DNA from: Calocera cornea HHB12733
Taxonomy: Eukaryota; Basidiomycota; Dacrymycetes; Dacrymycetales; Dacrymycetaceae
Reading direction: 5' to 3'
DNA: 64,000 nt
NCBI GenBank assembly: GCA_001632435.1
Contig: KV423969.1
Location: forward strand, 53,386-117,385
Both the position numbers and the translations under genes were made by a program. Below, in pieces: positions 1 to 10,150 of the stretch. Every line of letters starts with the position of its first letter. The stretch's first letter is position 1. Under the pieces are notes generated by a model that searched no databases, was not told the DNA's origin, and saw only the letters and a list, made by a program, of their open reading frames with translations.

Positions 1-478
1 TCGACACATATGCTTACCTTTCAGTCCAGGGAACACATCACAGATCAGACCGAGTCCCATCGAACCAGTGGCGAAGCCCAGCCTAAGCACCGGGAGCTCA
101 GCGAGTTCCCAAAGGTCTCGTGCAGCCTACTCACCCATGTATCGTCAGGTAAGCCCAGTGCCCGCCTCTTCGCTTCTTGATGATGGGGTGCATAGGCGAC
201 AGCGACCCCGACATGTACGCCCATACCATGATCGACACCGCAGCGACCTACAGGTTGGGATGTCAGTTCTGAATTGACCCTTTTGAGGTGCCATACTGAC
301 ATGGAATAACAATGCTGGGATAGCTTTGAGCGACACGGTTGCAGATAGTGTAGCAAGATATGACCTCCAGCAGCAATACAGATGGGACAATATCATTGGG
401 CTTGAACAGATTACTTGAGAAGAGAAAGTAATCTGTCGACGTGTGCTTCAGAAGCGGGGAGTTCGTCTACATAGCACC
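1..478 (-). pseudogene. 5' half copy of the AIG1-like gene, start codon lost
   Basis: This stretch is a second copy of 10807-11285, which holds the 5' exons of the FAR-17a/AIG1-like gene on the minus strand. The first 100 or so bases are nearly identical in both, including intron sequence. Further upstream the copies diverge with substitutions and small indels. Here the ATG of exon 1 (near 341) reads GTG. The CTGCAG acceptor used in the other copy reads CTGCGG (near 240-246). The second-exon peptide is still readable, with missense changes (MHPIIKKRRGGHWAYLTIHG here). The 3' half lies outside the window. I infer a dead paralogue. A second haplotype of the same locus placed on the wrong contig is the main alternative. 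Confidence 0.7.
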
Positions 479-579
479 TACACGGCAAGGAGAAGAGAAC
501 AGCTCGGTTTGGGGCGTTTCACACTCCACCACCTCCTTGGGGCTCATGCGACCCGTCGAGGCATTTCTGTTTGAAGTGT

Positions 580-690
580 AAGTAAGCATCCTCCATAAAC
601 TAATCGCGGGTTGCTGTGGCGGTGAGGGCCGCGCACGTGGGAAAAGCACGTGGCACACGTGGCATTGTCCGCGTCGCACCTCAGGGGAAG
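580..690. repeat. dispersed repeat, copy 1 (partner at about 2310-2400)
   Basis: A stretch beginning with the run ATCGCGGGTTGCTGTGGCG and continuing with GCGCACGTGG and a TGTCCGCGTCGC-like segment recurs with small changes at about 2310-2390. The two partial copies bracket the microsatellites and LTR copy A. They may be the two sides of an older element into which the other repeats were inserted. Confidence 0.5.
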
Positions 691-699
691 GGGTCCAAT

Positions 700-750
700 G
701 GAAGCAAATCAGTGGAAGCAAATCAGTGGAAGCAAATCAGTGGAAGCAAA
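700..750. repeat. 14-bp tandem repeat, about 3.6 units
   Basis: The unit GGAAGCAAATCAGT occurs three times head to tail, followed by a partial fourth. It directly precedes the telomere-like C-rich stretch. Confidence 0.9.
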
Positions 751-754
751 TATA

Positions 755-788
755 GCTAACCCCTAACCCCACACCCCAACCCTAACCT
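755..788. repeat. short telomere-like C-rich stretch
   Basis: The plus strand has CCCCTAACCCC and CCCTAACC separated by ACACCCCAA. On the other strand this reads as TTAGGG and TTAGGGG units with a GGTGTGGGG spacer. TTAGGG is the usual fungal telomere unit. This is degenerate and very short, so at best an interstitial remnant. Confidence 0.4.
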
Positions 789-867
789 GAGTGCACCATT
801 AGCTGTACACACCACATAGTTATTTGGGGAAGAATAAATAAATAAAACAATTGGGGCAATGAGGGGT

Positions 868-1012
868 AGGAGACGGGAGACGGGAGACGGGAGACGGGAG
901 ACGGGAGACGGGAGACGGGAGACGGGAGACGGGAGACAGGAGACGGGAGACAGGATCAAGGGAGATGGGATCAAGGGAGATGGGAGACAAGATCAAGGGA
1001 GATGGGAGCAAG
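868..1012. repeat. (GGGAGAC)n microsatellite-like array
   Basis: More than ten head-to-tail copies of GGGAGAC run from about 868 to 955, with occasional G-to-A changes. They are followed by related GGGAGAT units mixed with ATCAAGG. All six frames look open here only because the unit is 7 bases long with few stops, so I call no gene. Confidence 0.9.
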
Positions 1013-1118
1013 GCAGTCAGAATACAATCAGAGTAGTCCAAAGATATCTTGGCTCAAAATAGTACATTATGAAGGCAAGAGTAGATTGAAATCTTGGCAA
1101 AGAGCTTTCAACAATGAG

Positions 1119-1206
1119 GGAGACACGAGATGGGAGATGGAGATGGGAGACAAGAGATAGGAGATGGGAGATGGGAGACAGGCCGGAGATGGAAGACAGG
1201 CAGAAT
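1119..1206. repeat. (GGGAGAT)n array related to the 868-1012 array
   Basis: Imperfect GGGAGAT and GGGAGAC units continue after about 100 bases of other sequence. They end about 120 bases before LTR copy A. Confidence 0.8.
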
Positions 1207-1317
1207 ACAGTCAGAATATGTTAGTTGGCAGGGTATGTACCACACTGGCCAGACATATAGGGGGAAAGCCCAATGATGGACATATATATGCCTCAATGGC
1301 GCATGGATCAAAGCCCC

Positions 1318-1930
1318 CATGCTACGAGGGCACACAGTCTAGCAAGGCTGCCAACTAAACCTGACTGAGTCGAAGAGACCAAAGACGAGGGATTTGGAGG
1401 AGGTTGTGGCTGACAGTATCCAATAACTAACCAATTGTACCCTTTGTAAGTCCAACTAGGAGATACATGGGACGTTGAAGGTAGTTCGGATGAAGCAAGC
1501 AGAGTTTGGAGAGAGTTTGGGAGTTCGGAGTGGAAGGACGGATGTGATGACCAGGCTTTCTCACAAGACTATGGAGATTCCTCAGAGATCAGATCTAAGG
1601 AGATGCTACCGAAGGTACCGAAGGTTATATACAAAAAGAGTGAACATAGCCTCAGCTTCTCCTGAACACTCCGAAGTGAGACCCGACACTGCCTGAAGCA
1701 TTGCTGACCACAGCATTACTCATCCAAACACAGCCAAGTACTGCCCTGCACAGCCAAAGGGTCACAGCCTTGCTTAGCCTGACCTAATCCTGTGCCAAGG
1801 TATCCAAAGTCAGTATTTGGTAGACCAAAGATGTTGTCTGAGAGCCAAATATGTCAAAAGTAGTCGAATACCTGTGAACCTGCCAATAATAGCCAAAGTT
1901 GGGGCGAAGTTGGTGTCCCCTGACACATGC
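1318..1930 (+). mobile_element. solo LTR, copy A, with target duplication CATGC
   Basis: A 603-base LTR spans 1323-1925, flanked by identical 5-bp direct repeats CATGC at 1318-1322 and 1926-1930. Its ends, TACGAGGGCAC and GTGTCCCCTGACA, form an imperfect terminal inversion, as in retrotransposon LTRs. An internal TATATAC near 1629 suggests plus-strand transcription, but the orientation is an inference. No internal element sequence is attached, so it is a solo LTR left by recombination. Compared with copies B and C it has TG or CA at many positions where they have CG. Confidence 0.85.
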
Positions 1931-1965
1931 ACAATTTTCCTTTTACAGTGAGGACTCTTCCCATT

Positions 1966-2215
1966 TTAAGTGTCCCATGTATGCAAGACAGACAAGCCAT
2001 GCAAGATACAAAGGCTACACAAGACAGGCGGGCTATGCAAGATGGGCAGGACTTGCAAGACAGGCAGAACAGGCAGAACAGGCAGAACAGGGAGGATAGG
2101 CAGAATAGGCAGAACAGGAATGACCCACAAGATGAGCAGGACCGGAAAAATGGGCAGGACAGGCAGACCCTGTAAGATGGTCAGGACCCACAGGACAGGC
2201 ACACTATGCAAGGCA
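1966..2215. repeat. degenerate 10-bp tandem repeat region
   Basis: Units resembling CAGGACAGGC and CAGAACAGGC repeat imperfectly for about 250 bases. The long open frames seen on both strands follow from the repeat composition. Confidence 0.8.
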
Positions 2216-2309
2216 AGTGGGGACAGTATCTGAACTTCTACGACCTAAAACGATGAGCGAAGCGAGACGGGGGATCCTAGTGATCTACAAAGTGCTGCCT
2301 CCAATATAT

Positions 2310-2400
2310 TGCTCAGTCCATCGCGGGTTGCTGTGGCGTGAGGTGGCGCACGTGGCAGTGTCCGTGTCGCGTGTCACGGATAGTCAGACGCTCCGCGAAA
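2310..2400. repeat. dispersed repeat, copy 2 (partner at about 580-690)
   Basis: It shares the ATCGCGGGTTGCTGTGGCG core and the GCGCACGTGG segment with the copy near 600. The sequence from 2400 to 2590 is AT-rich, with no gene or repeat that I recognise. Confidence 0.5.
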
Positions 2401-2593
2401 ACCTGGACAAATCGGGACGCGGACGCTAGGGCACATTTTGCATCCGTTAGCTATTACATTTCCATAGGACGTCATTATTCCATTGCATTTCCTTGAATTA
2501 GCATATTTTGTTCATAACGCAATTTATTCATTACTAAGTATACAAGAGCAGCACTTTATAAGTTGAAGGCTCGATGGGTGCCTTCCATTTGGG

Positions 2594-3178
2594 TTAAGCA
2601 AGTTTCTTCTTGAGAGAGTTGTGTTCAGCAAGCAGCTTGCTGTATTCTGCCATGTATTCTCCCATGGTGTTCTTTAGTTCGCAATGTCTTACGTGCATTT
2701 TGCGATATTGCCTGCCAAGTCTCAAGAGCTCATTGCTGCGTTGCTGAAGCATGAAAGCAGCCTGGCTGCTGATCAAGCGCTCCCTATCGAGTTGCATCCT
2801 CAGGTCATGTGGGTTGACAGTGGGGAGTGAGGATGACGCAAGGTTAGAAGAATGTGTGACGGGCAACGTGTCGCTGGAAGAGAGCATCGAGGGGTGGTTG
2901 ACAGTATCCAAGTGGGAAGCAGCAGTAGCATTATGCAAGGTAGACAGTGTCGCGTTATGTACGATAGCTTGCATGGAAGAAGTGAGCGTGTTAATCATGT
3001 GCGTGGTCGCATATGCAGTGGGTAGGGAGCGTGCGTGGTTAGGAATAGGCATTGGGGGGGTATATGGGAGTGCCGTGCAAGCGGGCAAGTTCGGGAGGGG
3101 GAAAGCCTGACGTAAGTTAGTGCGTGAAATTAAAACAGGGGGAGAAAAAGAGGGACGCACTTGTTCGTCGACATCCAT
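2594..3178 (-). CDS. hypothetical protein with C-terminal coiled coil, possibly a relic
   Basis: A 194-residue frame that I do not recognise. The first 60 residues are rich in Pro and Ser. The middle is rich in Ser, Thr and Asn. The last 70 residues are charged, with regularly spaced Leu and Met, and look like a coiled coil (for example LRMQLDRERLI, LKNTMGEYMAEYSKLLAEHN). The reading frame continues upstream with plausible residues (STKRSKGDD) to a stop, so the true 5' end may lie in another exon near 3200-3500. It sits inside the repeat island between LTR remains, so it could be a gene carried by a transposon or a decayed host gene. No catalytic motif is visible. Confidence 0.4.
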   Translation of the reverse strand: MDVDEQVRPSFSPPVLISRTNLRQAFPLPNLPACTALPYTPPMPIPNHARSLPTAYATTHMINTLTSSMQAIVHNATLSTLHNATAASHLDTVNHPSMLSSSDTLPVTHSSNLASSSLPTVNPHDLRMQLDRERLISSQAAFMLQQRSNELLRLGRQYRKMHVRHCELKNTMGEYMAEYSKLLAEHNSLKKKLA

Positions 3179-3699
3179 ACTGTCATCACCTTTGCTTCGT
3201 TTGGTGGATGCGGTATTGAAGGATGTGTGTCATTTGGTAGCGAAGGTGGGGGGTTGCGGGTTAATTGGGCAGAGTACGGTAAAGCTCGGACGAGACGGGG
3301 CTTGCGGATGCGGCGAGGATGACAATGCAGCGAGTACGGTACGTCTGGGCAGGGGAGCCAACAGCAAGATGGCTGGGTGTAGATTATCAAACGCTACGCT
3401 TAAATGAGCATATATGCAGGGAACGTGGAGTAAAGGGGGCTCACCATACTTTACGTCGCACCTGTTTGGGTTCCACGCCTCCAAAGGGCACACTATAAGG
3501 TAGATATATGCGTGTTTAAAGTCAGCAAAAAGACAAGAAGCGAAAGAAAAAAGACACACCCCACTGCATTTCCTTCGTTACAATGTTGATGCGAGCCACC
3601 AGAGAGCCATGAGCGCAAGTAAAGCCGTGGGCGGGAGAGGAGCTCATGGTGGTAGGCGGAGAGAAGAAGCGACGTGTTCTCTATGTTGGGCGTGTCTGT

Positions 3700-4999
3700 A
3701 ATATCAGTCACATTCATTGTCACGCTTTTTTTCTCACTTATTTCCGCAGAGTCACATGATGCGAGTCACCGCCACGCGGAAGAAGCATTTGCCTCTGCTA
3801 CTCGGCACCGGCTGAGTGACGCGACCTCGATTAGGAAAGCGGAAGCAACTCTCCATGATGGCAGACCTGGCAATGTTGTTGTCCAGGAATGGGGTCTGCT
3901 CAGACAGGCACCCTAGGCAGCCAGCCACTGCTACCTATTAGGGGTTTCTCATCCCGGACACGCGGCAGGCCTGTTATGGGTCCTTCCCAACCACATCTGG
4001 CCGCAATGGGGTTGCCTGCAGGTTGCTTACCAGAAACAGATCTGGCCCCATCTGGTCCCTTGGTGACTGCATGTGGGCGCCTAACCATCTTGTATCACTT
4101 TCTCTCTCCACATCTGGTTGGCAATCAGGGTTATGGCCGGCCATCTGGCTAGCCCACCTCTTCTTGCGCTTGGACCCTTGCTAACACCCAGTAATGTTTG
4201 ACAGCCAAGGGGTTGCACTCCCACTGTGTCCTCTTTCTCCTTGCTCTTTGCCTCTTTCATGTCAAGCGTCAGGGGACACTCTATTTTCCTATTTTATTTG
4301 GCCCTTACTCGCTTCAGAAGCACTTCCCAGCATGGAATCCAGCCTTCAGGGTCCAGGCCTATGGCCCAGAGTGTGGCCTGGACAACCGCGCAGCCATGAG
4401 TCTGGCCACTCACCACGACTCAGCATGACTGACTATGACTCACACACACGCAGCCACACTTGACTCATAGTGACCCATGATATGCCCCATGATGTGTCCC
4501 ATGAGACACTCCATGGACTGACCCATGCAGATCTGTAGGGTATATATATGTGGGCTCTAGGCCCCCTGGCTCCTCAGATCTGGTCTCTGACGACTCTCCA
4601 CTGTACACCCATACTCTGTAGTCTCTATAGTCACCTCATCTATCCTATTCTCCACTCTATCCTTGCCCACCCGACCTACTCTATCGCTCTACCATTGACT
4701 CCAATCTCTGTCTACTCTTGGCGGCCTTGTAGGGTTACCGTGTGCCCTCACATCAAGCTTGTCAGCCTTGTTGCCGCCTCTCAATCTCTCTCTTGCTCTG
4801 CTTGCTTACAGCCAGCTGGCTTGCTGTGTTTGACATGACTTTGGATGGTGGATGCACTCCCATCCCTCCATTGGCTTATTCGGCTTCTATGGCTGGCCTG
4901 GCTGATTACCCATGCCAGGTCTGGTTGCACCCCACCAGATCTGGGTGCTTATCTGGTTGTCGGCCACTTCCTGCCCATCATCTGGCTCTCTCCTCTCCC
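3700..4999 (+). mobile_element. LTR-like relic region without a clear coding frame
   Basis: No convincing gene lies in this stretch. A GGTATATATATG box at about 4538-4549 is followed by a CT-rich segment and a GTGTGCCCTCACA end at about 4740-4752. That end is the exact reverse complement of the TGTGAGGGCACAC end of the LTR family at 5006 and 5641. This suggests the remains of another LTR, perhaps about 4195-4752, but I see no matching target duplication. Confidence 0.3.
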
Positions 5000-5000
5000 C

Positions 5001-5535
5001 ACTTTCTGTGAGGGCACACAGTCTAGCAAGGCTGCCGACTAAACCCGACTGAGTCGAAGAGACCAAAGACGAGGGATTCGGGGGAGGTCGTGGCTGACAG
5101 TATCCAAGAACCAACCAATCGTACCCTTCGTAAGTCCAACTAGGAGATATGTGGGACGTCAAAGGTAGTTCGGATGAAGCAAGCAGAGTTCGGAGAGAGT
5201 TCGGATGTTCGGAGTGGGAGGACGGATGTGATGACCAGGCTTTCTCACAAGACTATGGAGATTCCTCAGAGATCAGATCTAAGGAGAAGCTACCGAAGGT
5301 ACCGAAGGTTATATACGAAAAGGGCGAACATAGCCTCAGCTTCTCCCGTTCCACCAAACGTGACACCCGACACTGCCTGGGGCACTGCCGACTTCCGCAT
5401 TACTCATCCGGACACTGCCAAACACTGCCGAGCACTGCCCTGCACAGCCGAAGGGTCATAGCCTTACTTAGCCTTACCTGATCCTGTGCCGATCTATCCG
5501 AAGTCGGGGCAAAATTGGTGTTCCCTGACAACTTT
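5001..5535 (+). mobile_element. solo LTR, copy B, with target duplication ACTTT
   Basis: The LTR runs from CTGTGAGGGCACAC at 5006 to CCCTGACA ending at 5530. Identical ACTTT repeats sit at 5001-5005 and 5531-5535. It is about 525 bases long and lacks roughly 75 bases near its 3' end that copies A and C keep. It retains most of the CpG sites missing from copy A. Because it has its own target duplication, it is not the 5' or 3' partner of copy C lying 110 bases away. Confidence 0.85.
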
Positions 5536-5640
5536 TTGCTTCTGGCTGGCTGGCTGTCACATAAATCCAAATCAATTTTCCCTGCTCCCCCACATGGTGA
5601 AATATGTCTCTCCCCCCCAAAACCATTCCCCCTGCCCCTG

Positions 5641-6242
5641 TGTGAGGGCACACAGTCCAGCAAGGCTGCCGACTAAACCCGACTGAGTCAAAGAGACCAA
5701 AGACAAGGGATTCGGAGGAGGTCGTGGCTGACAGTATCCAATAACTAACCAATTGTACCCTTTGTAAGTCCAACTAGGAGATATGTGGGACGTTGAAGGT
5801 AGTTTGGATGAAGCAAGCAGAGTTTGGAGAGAGTTCGGATGTTCGGAGCGGGAGGACAGATGTGATGACCAGGCTTTCTCACAAGACTATGGAGATTCCT
5901 CAGAGATCAGATCTAAGGAGAAGCTACCAAAGCTACCAAGGTTTATATATGAGTATACAATCACAGCCTCAGCTTCTCCCAAAACACCGAGGTGAGACCC
6001 AACACTGCCCAGGACACAGCTGAGGCATAGCCTGCACAGCTGAAGCATAGCCAAGTGGGCACTGCCTTACACTGCCTTACCTAAGCCTGTACCAAGTATC
6101 CGAAGGTTTATGCCGAAGGTGCAACTTTGTAACCAAAGACCTGAATGCGGAGCCGAGTTCTGGGGAACTGTCAAGGGTGGTCGAAGGTGTCCGAGTGTTG
6201 CGAGATCGTGCCCGAGTTGGCCGAACTTGGTGTCCCCTGACA
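5641..6242 (+). mobile_element. LTR copy C, no target duplication seen
   Basis: This third member of the family begins with TGTGAGGGCACAC and ends with GTGTCCCCTGACA. It is about 602 bases long. The bases flanking it do not match, so the target duplication has been lost or the insertion was rearranged. The 105 bases between copies B and C are pyrimidine-rich and contain no gene. Confidence 0.8.
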
Positions 6243-6499
6243 AAATCCATCACCTTGGTTGCTCTTGGTCCCCTACAGCAACATCAGCTCCACTAAGATG
6301 ACTCCTCTACTTTATCCCAACCCTCATTGCCATCTGGCAAGCCAGCATTGTTTGGGTGTATTGGCATGTGCAACTGGCTGCAACCTGGCATCCAGCTCTT
6401 GACTGGATGCCAGACCCTCTCATTGGGTTGTGACTCAGGTGATGCATGTTGCCTGTACCACCGACCCCCTTATTGCCAACCGACCACCTTGTTAGGATC

Positions 6500-7510
6500 T
6501 GTGTTGCCCTCACACCTGGACAACAAGCAAGATTTGGCAGTAATATGCCTTCTTCAACTGAAAAGGCTTTCATCAAGTGGCTGGGTCAGGTGGGAGGAGT
6601 GTGCTGGTACATGTATAGGAATGATGCTGTGTTGCTTGCAGTATTCATTGAACTGGGTGTTGACATGGCTTTTGTGTCTGTCCAGCACAAGCAGGTGCCA
6701 CTGGCCCTTTTGATGGCTCTGTGTATTCTTGTCAAAGTGCTGGATCCATTCCAGACCAGTGATGTTGTTGGTCCAGCCCTTCTCTGTTGGTCTCACAACC
6801 CAGGTGTCTGGTATGTGCCTGTTGAAGTACCAGGGTGTGATCTGGGTGTAACTTTTGACACATAGGAAAGGTGGAATGATGTGCCCATCTGCTGCAATGC
6901 AACAGATTGCTGTTACCCAGTCCCTATTCCTAGGTTGAATTACCATTGGTCTGCCAGTTTGATCTGACTGGGTCACCACCATTGAAGCACCCATGATGCC
7001 CATTGAAAACCTGGTCTTGTCAAAGTTGTACAGGTTGGTATCCTGGATGCCATACTTTGCTCACATGTTGGTGAACAGCTGGAACCATGCCATCAACACC
7101 TTTGGATCTTCTTGCCAGGCCCTCTGGTAGTCATGGCTGGGGGTAAACAGAGTGCAGAGCTCTGGTTGTTGCTTAATGAAGTGATAGGTCCAGCACTGGC
7201 CAATCCTTTGTGCAGTCCGCTTGGCCAGGAGGAGATCAGCCATTTCATGGACATCTTCCTGCCAGGGTGAAAAGCCTCTTGCATACAGCTGGAGGATGTA
7301 GTCAACAATAGCATCCTCCTCGGCCTTGGTGAGTAGGTTTTGCTTTGTCCCGATATCTGCCTTGGACAGTCTGCCACTGTTCTGGGCCTGGAGTGTCGAG
7401 TATGGCACATTGAAGGCTATTGCAGCCTTTCAAAGAGATATTTTTCAATCAGGGCAATGGAGTGCCTCAAGGGCTAGAAGGATTTGAGCTTCCAGAAAGG
7501 GAGATGACAT
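6500..7510 (-). pseudogene. pogo/Tigger-type DDE transposase, inactivated
   Basis: One frame from ATG at 7510 to about 6554 reads as a transposase. It has an N-terminal CENP-B/Tc5-type helix-turn-helix region (KAAIAFNVPYSTLQ, then a run ending in a DYILQLYARG-like segment). A DDE domain follows, with the three expected acidic positions in YNFDKTRF, LVLDRHKSH and QPLDE. The frame is broken by three TGA codons at 7445-7447, 7430-7432 and 7061-7063, and by a frameshift at about 6555, after which SQLKKAYYCQIL continues in another frame. Each TGA could come from CGA by one C-to-T change. The DNA of the frame is less CpG-rich than the genes to the right. It abuts LTR copy C. Confidence 0.85.
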
Positions 7511-7626
7511 GTAATTAACAGAGATATAACAAAGACAAGTATGGAGGTGGTCGCGACGAAAAAAGTGACCCGGTCCCTGATGGACAACGTTACTCTACTA
7601 ATATGTTGGTTGTCTAATGTACTACA

Positions 7627-9996
7627 TCACAACTCTATGTCCATATCGGAGGCTGGAAACCCAGCACTCTCCCAAGTGCGCAGATCGTCCGGATCACCAG
7701 CCGCTCGAGCTCGTCTGTACGCCAACTCTGCATATCCACCATCGACGTCCGCACCATATAGATGTGCGCCAACCTTCCGCAGGACCTCGACAATCGCGGC
7801 GTGTCTGCGTCTTGCGGCCTGCGTATAGTCAGCTTCTCGTTCCCTCCAAATATAGAAACGGCAATACATAGTATAGCGCAGTATGATCCAGCATATCGCG
7901 AAGATGCACTAGGGCTCCCATGGTGAGGAGTCGTCGTGTACATTCCAAGCTCCCGTTAAGGGCAGCGATATGTAACAATGTTCGTCCGGATGACACGTCA
8001 AGCTGATTGACGAGCCCAGGGGCTTGGCGTCGCTGCCTAAGTGGAGTTGCCAGTGACTGGGATGGACCAGTGCCTGCCAAGTCTTCCTCTAGTCGCAAGC
8101 ACATATCTAGAGTTGCCACGTCATCTTTCGCAACTGCGAGTTGGGCTAGGAATGGAATCATTGCAAGGTCTCCCGCCTGTTGGTCCTCTGCGGTAGTTGT
8201 GAGAGGCACCGGTGCTGCAGTCGATTGTTGTCGCCTTAAGGTTTTGGGCCTGTCGCTGGACAATCGCATTATACTAGACATGATATCGAGGGTGTGGTTG
8301 GGTGTAGTCGAGAAGATTGCCTCGTCGGTTGGAACCGTCAGTTCCCCACGAAGGGGGATCGCAATCAAGCTGCGGACTTGAGCTATCGGGATATTCTTGA
8401 ATAGCAAGTATGCCAGTTTAGTCAATGCGCACTGCAAGATGTAAGCAACGAGCAGAAAGCAGGGCTGGCATGCATACTTCAGGAGTCATGTCCGCTCCTG
8501 GGATTACTCCGAGATCCAGAAGGGCTCGACCGGTCTGGTATGAATCGGATACCGCGCCTTTGTGACATTGAGAGATCGCTACGATGACGACTCCACGAGT
8601 TGTCGCTTCCTTTATGGCATCCAACACCTCGGATCTGTTTGGTGCATTCCCAGAACCGAATGTTTCCAGGACAACACCTTGCAGCGGCGGCGCCAGGAAA
8701 CCTCGAATGATGCCACCAGTGATACCGGGGAACAAACGCAACGAGGCTTGAGGAGTCCCATCAGCAGTGGTCGGCCCAAGCAGGTGAGACAGACTGACCA
8801 ACATTCGGACACATTTCTGTAACATCTGTTAGCGCGTGAATCACAGCTCGTAAGTCAAAGCATGAACTTTCCCTTCTGTACTCTGAAGGGCTTGGAACCC
8901 ATAGGCCGTAGAACGCTAGACCAATTCACTTCGATGTTGATTCCAACTGTGGCGCAGGTCAGACACCATAAAAGCGGCAAATATGCGCAGACATACCTTC
9001 CACTAGAGGGTGTAGATTCGGGCTGTCGAAAGCATCAAAGTCGTCTGATGACACCTTTGATACACGATTTCCACGGTAGAGCCGGTGATTGAAATAGAGA
9101 CAACACTCTGCTTGCACATGAGATAAGAACGTGACAAGAGCGCATATACGAACCCGGAATGATGTAATGACCGGCTATAGAGAGAGCGCCTAACAGATTT
9201 TCGACTGCATCGTTGCGCAGCTGGGATAAAGGTATTTGTGCCCCCGTCAAGATGACTGTTTTGCCGAGATCTTCAAGCATGAAGCTGAGAGCACTTGAGG
9301 AATAGCACATTGTGTCCGTTCCGTGCAGAACGACAAATGCGTCGAAGTTGTGATAGTTCAGCTCGATGTCAGTCGCAATGCGAACCCAGTCTAAGTCAAC
9401 ATCAGCACCCGGCAATAAGGATTCAAAAGGCTTGCCGCTGAGCTCCATATTGCTGCTGTCAAGCAGGGGTTGCCACTGAAGGAGGCGTGAGACGACTTTC
9501 AGCTCAGGCAGCATCGATCCTTGCTCACTTCCAGGATCACGTATCGTATCCGTTTTCTCACATCGCCCGATGCGTGAACATTCGGTGTGATGAGGCTGGG
9601 TATATGTTTCTCGTAGTACGGCGATCCGTTCGGCGATGTCCCCGCGAGTTTATCACTCGTCAGTCCGTCGGTCACGATTGGTCGGGACGAGCGGACCAGC
9701 AGCGTTGGTTCAGGCGCTCCTCCCGACATCATTTCGTCTAGGAGTACCGGAGTAGATCGGGGAGTGCCACTGCGGCTACTCGCACGGCTGGCCGCCCATG
9801 ATTTGAAGGAGGTGCTGCTTTCGGCATTCGAGAAAAGGGATGTCCCCAAGGGGTCATGGAAACGAGTTTGAGTACGGAGGGATTCGGTCAACAGGTTAGG
9901 TTCAGGTGTATAGCCTTGTCCCGACAGGACCATGCCAATAGTACCCCCAGTGTAAATGACGAGGATGCAAGATTCACCAGTAGGCGCTCTAGACAT
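7627..9996 (-). CDS. L-asparaginase, type I, with C-terminal ankyrin repeats
   Basis: It hydrolyses asparagine to aspartate and ammonia, in the cytosol as judged by the lack of a signal peptide. The N-terminus MSRAPTGESCILVIYTGGTI carries the first catalytic threonine in YTGGTIG. The second catalytic block is LHGTDTMCYSS, with the lysine-containing LEDLGKTVILTGAQ downstream. Tracing the minus strand gives at least six introns of about 50 bases, for example one of 53 bases after RYVILE, one before the YFNHRLYRGN block, and one after GADMTPE. The junction around 8825-8875 is uncertain. The C-terminus has ankyrin-like units (GRTLLHIAALNG, then DHTALYY). This layout matches fungal and animal 60-kDa asparaginase/lysophospholipase-type proteins. 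Stop at 7627. Confidence 0.9.
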
Positions 9997-10150
9997 GGTG
10001 AAAAGCAAGCAGTACAGGGTTGCGGATTGTTTCCGCGGTGGTCGCAATGAGTAACGTAGTGTCTTAATTAAGCAATTGATACAATTTGTTGCTTTAGTAA
10101 TGCGTAGGGGCTGTGACGCCGTGTCGATAGCAATGCATCTAGCGTCTACT

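Noticed and set aside
868..1206. CRISPR-like array in the GGGAGAC/GGGAGAT repeats
   Set aside because: The units are contiguous 7-base repeats with no unique spacers, and the genome is eukaryotic.
5006..6242. Copies B and C as the two LTRs of one miniature retrotransposon with a 105-base interior
   Set aside because: Copy B has its own perfect ACTTT duplication on both sides, so it inserted and recombined independently. No primer-binding site is seen.
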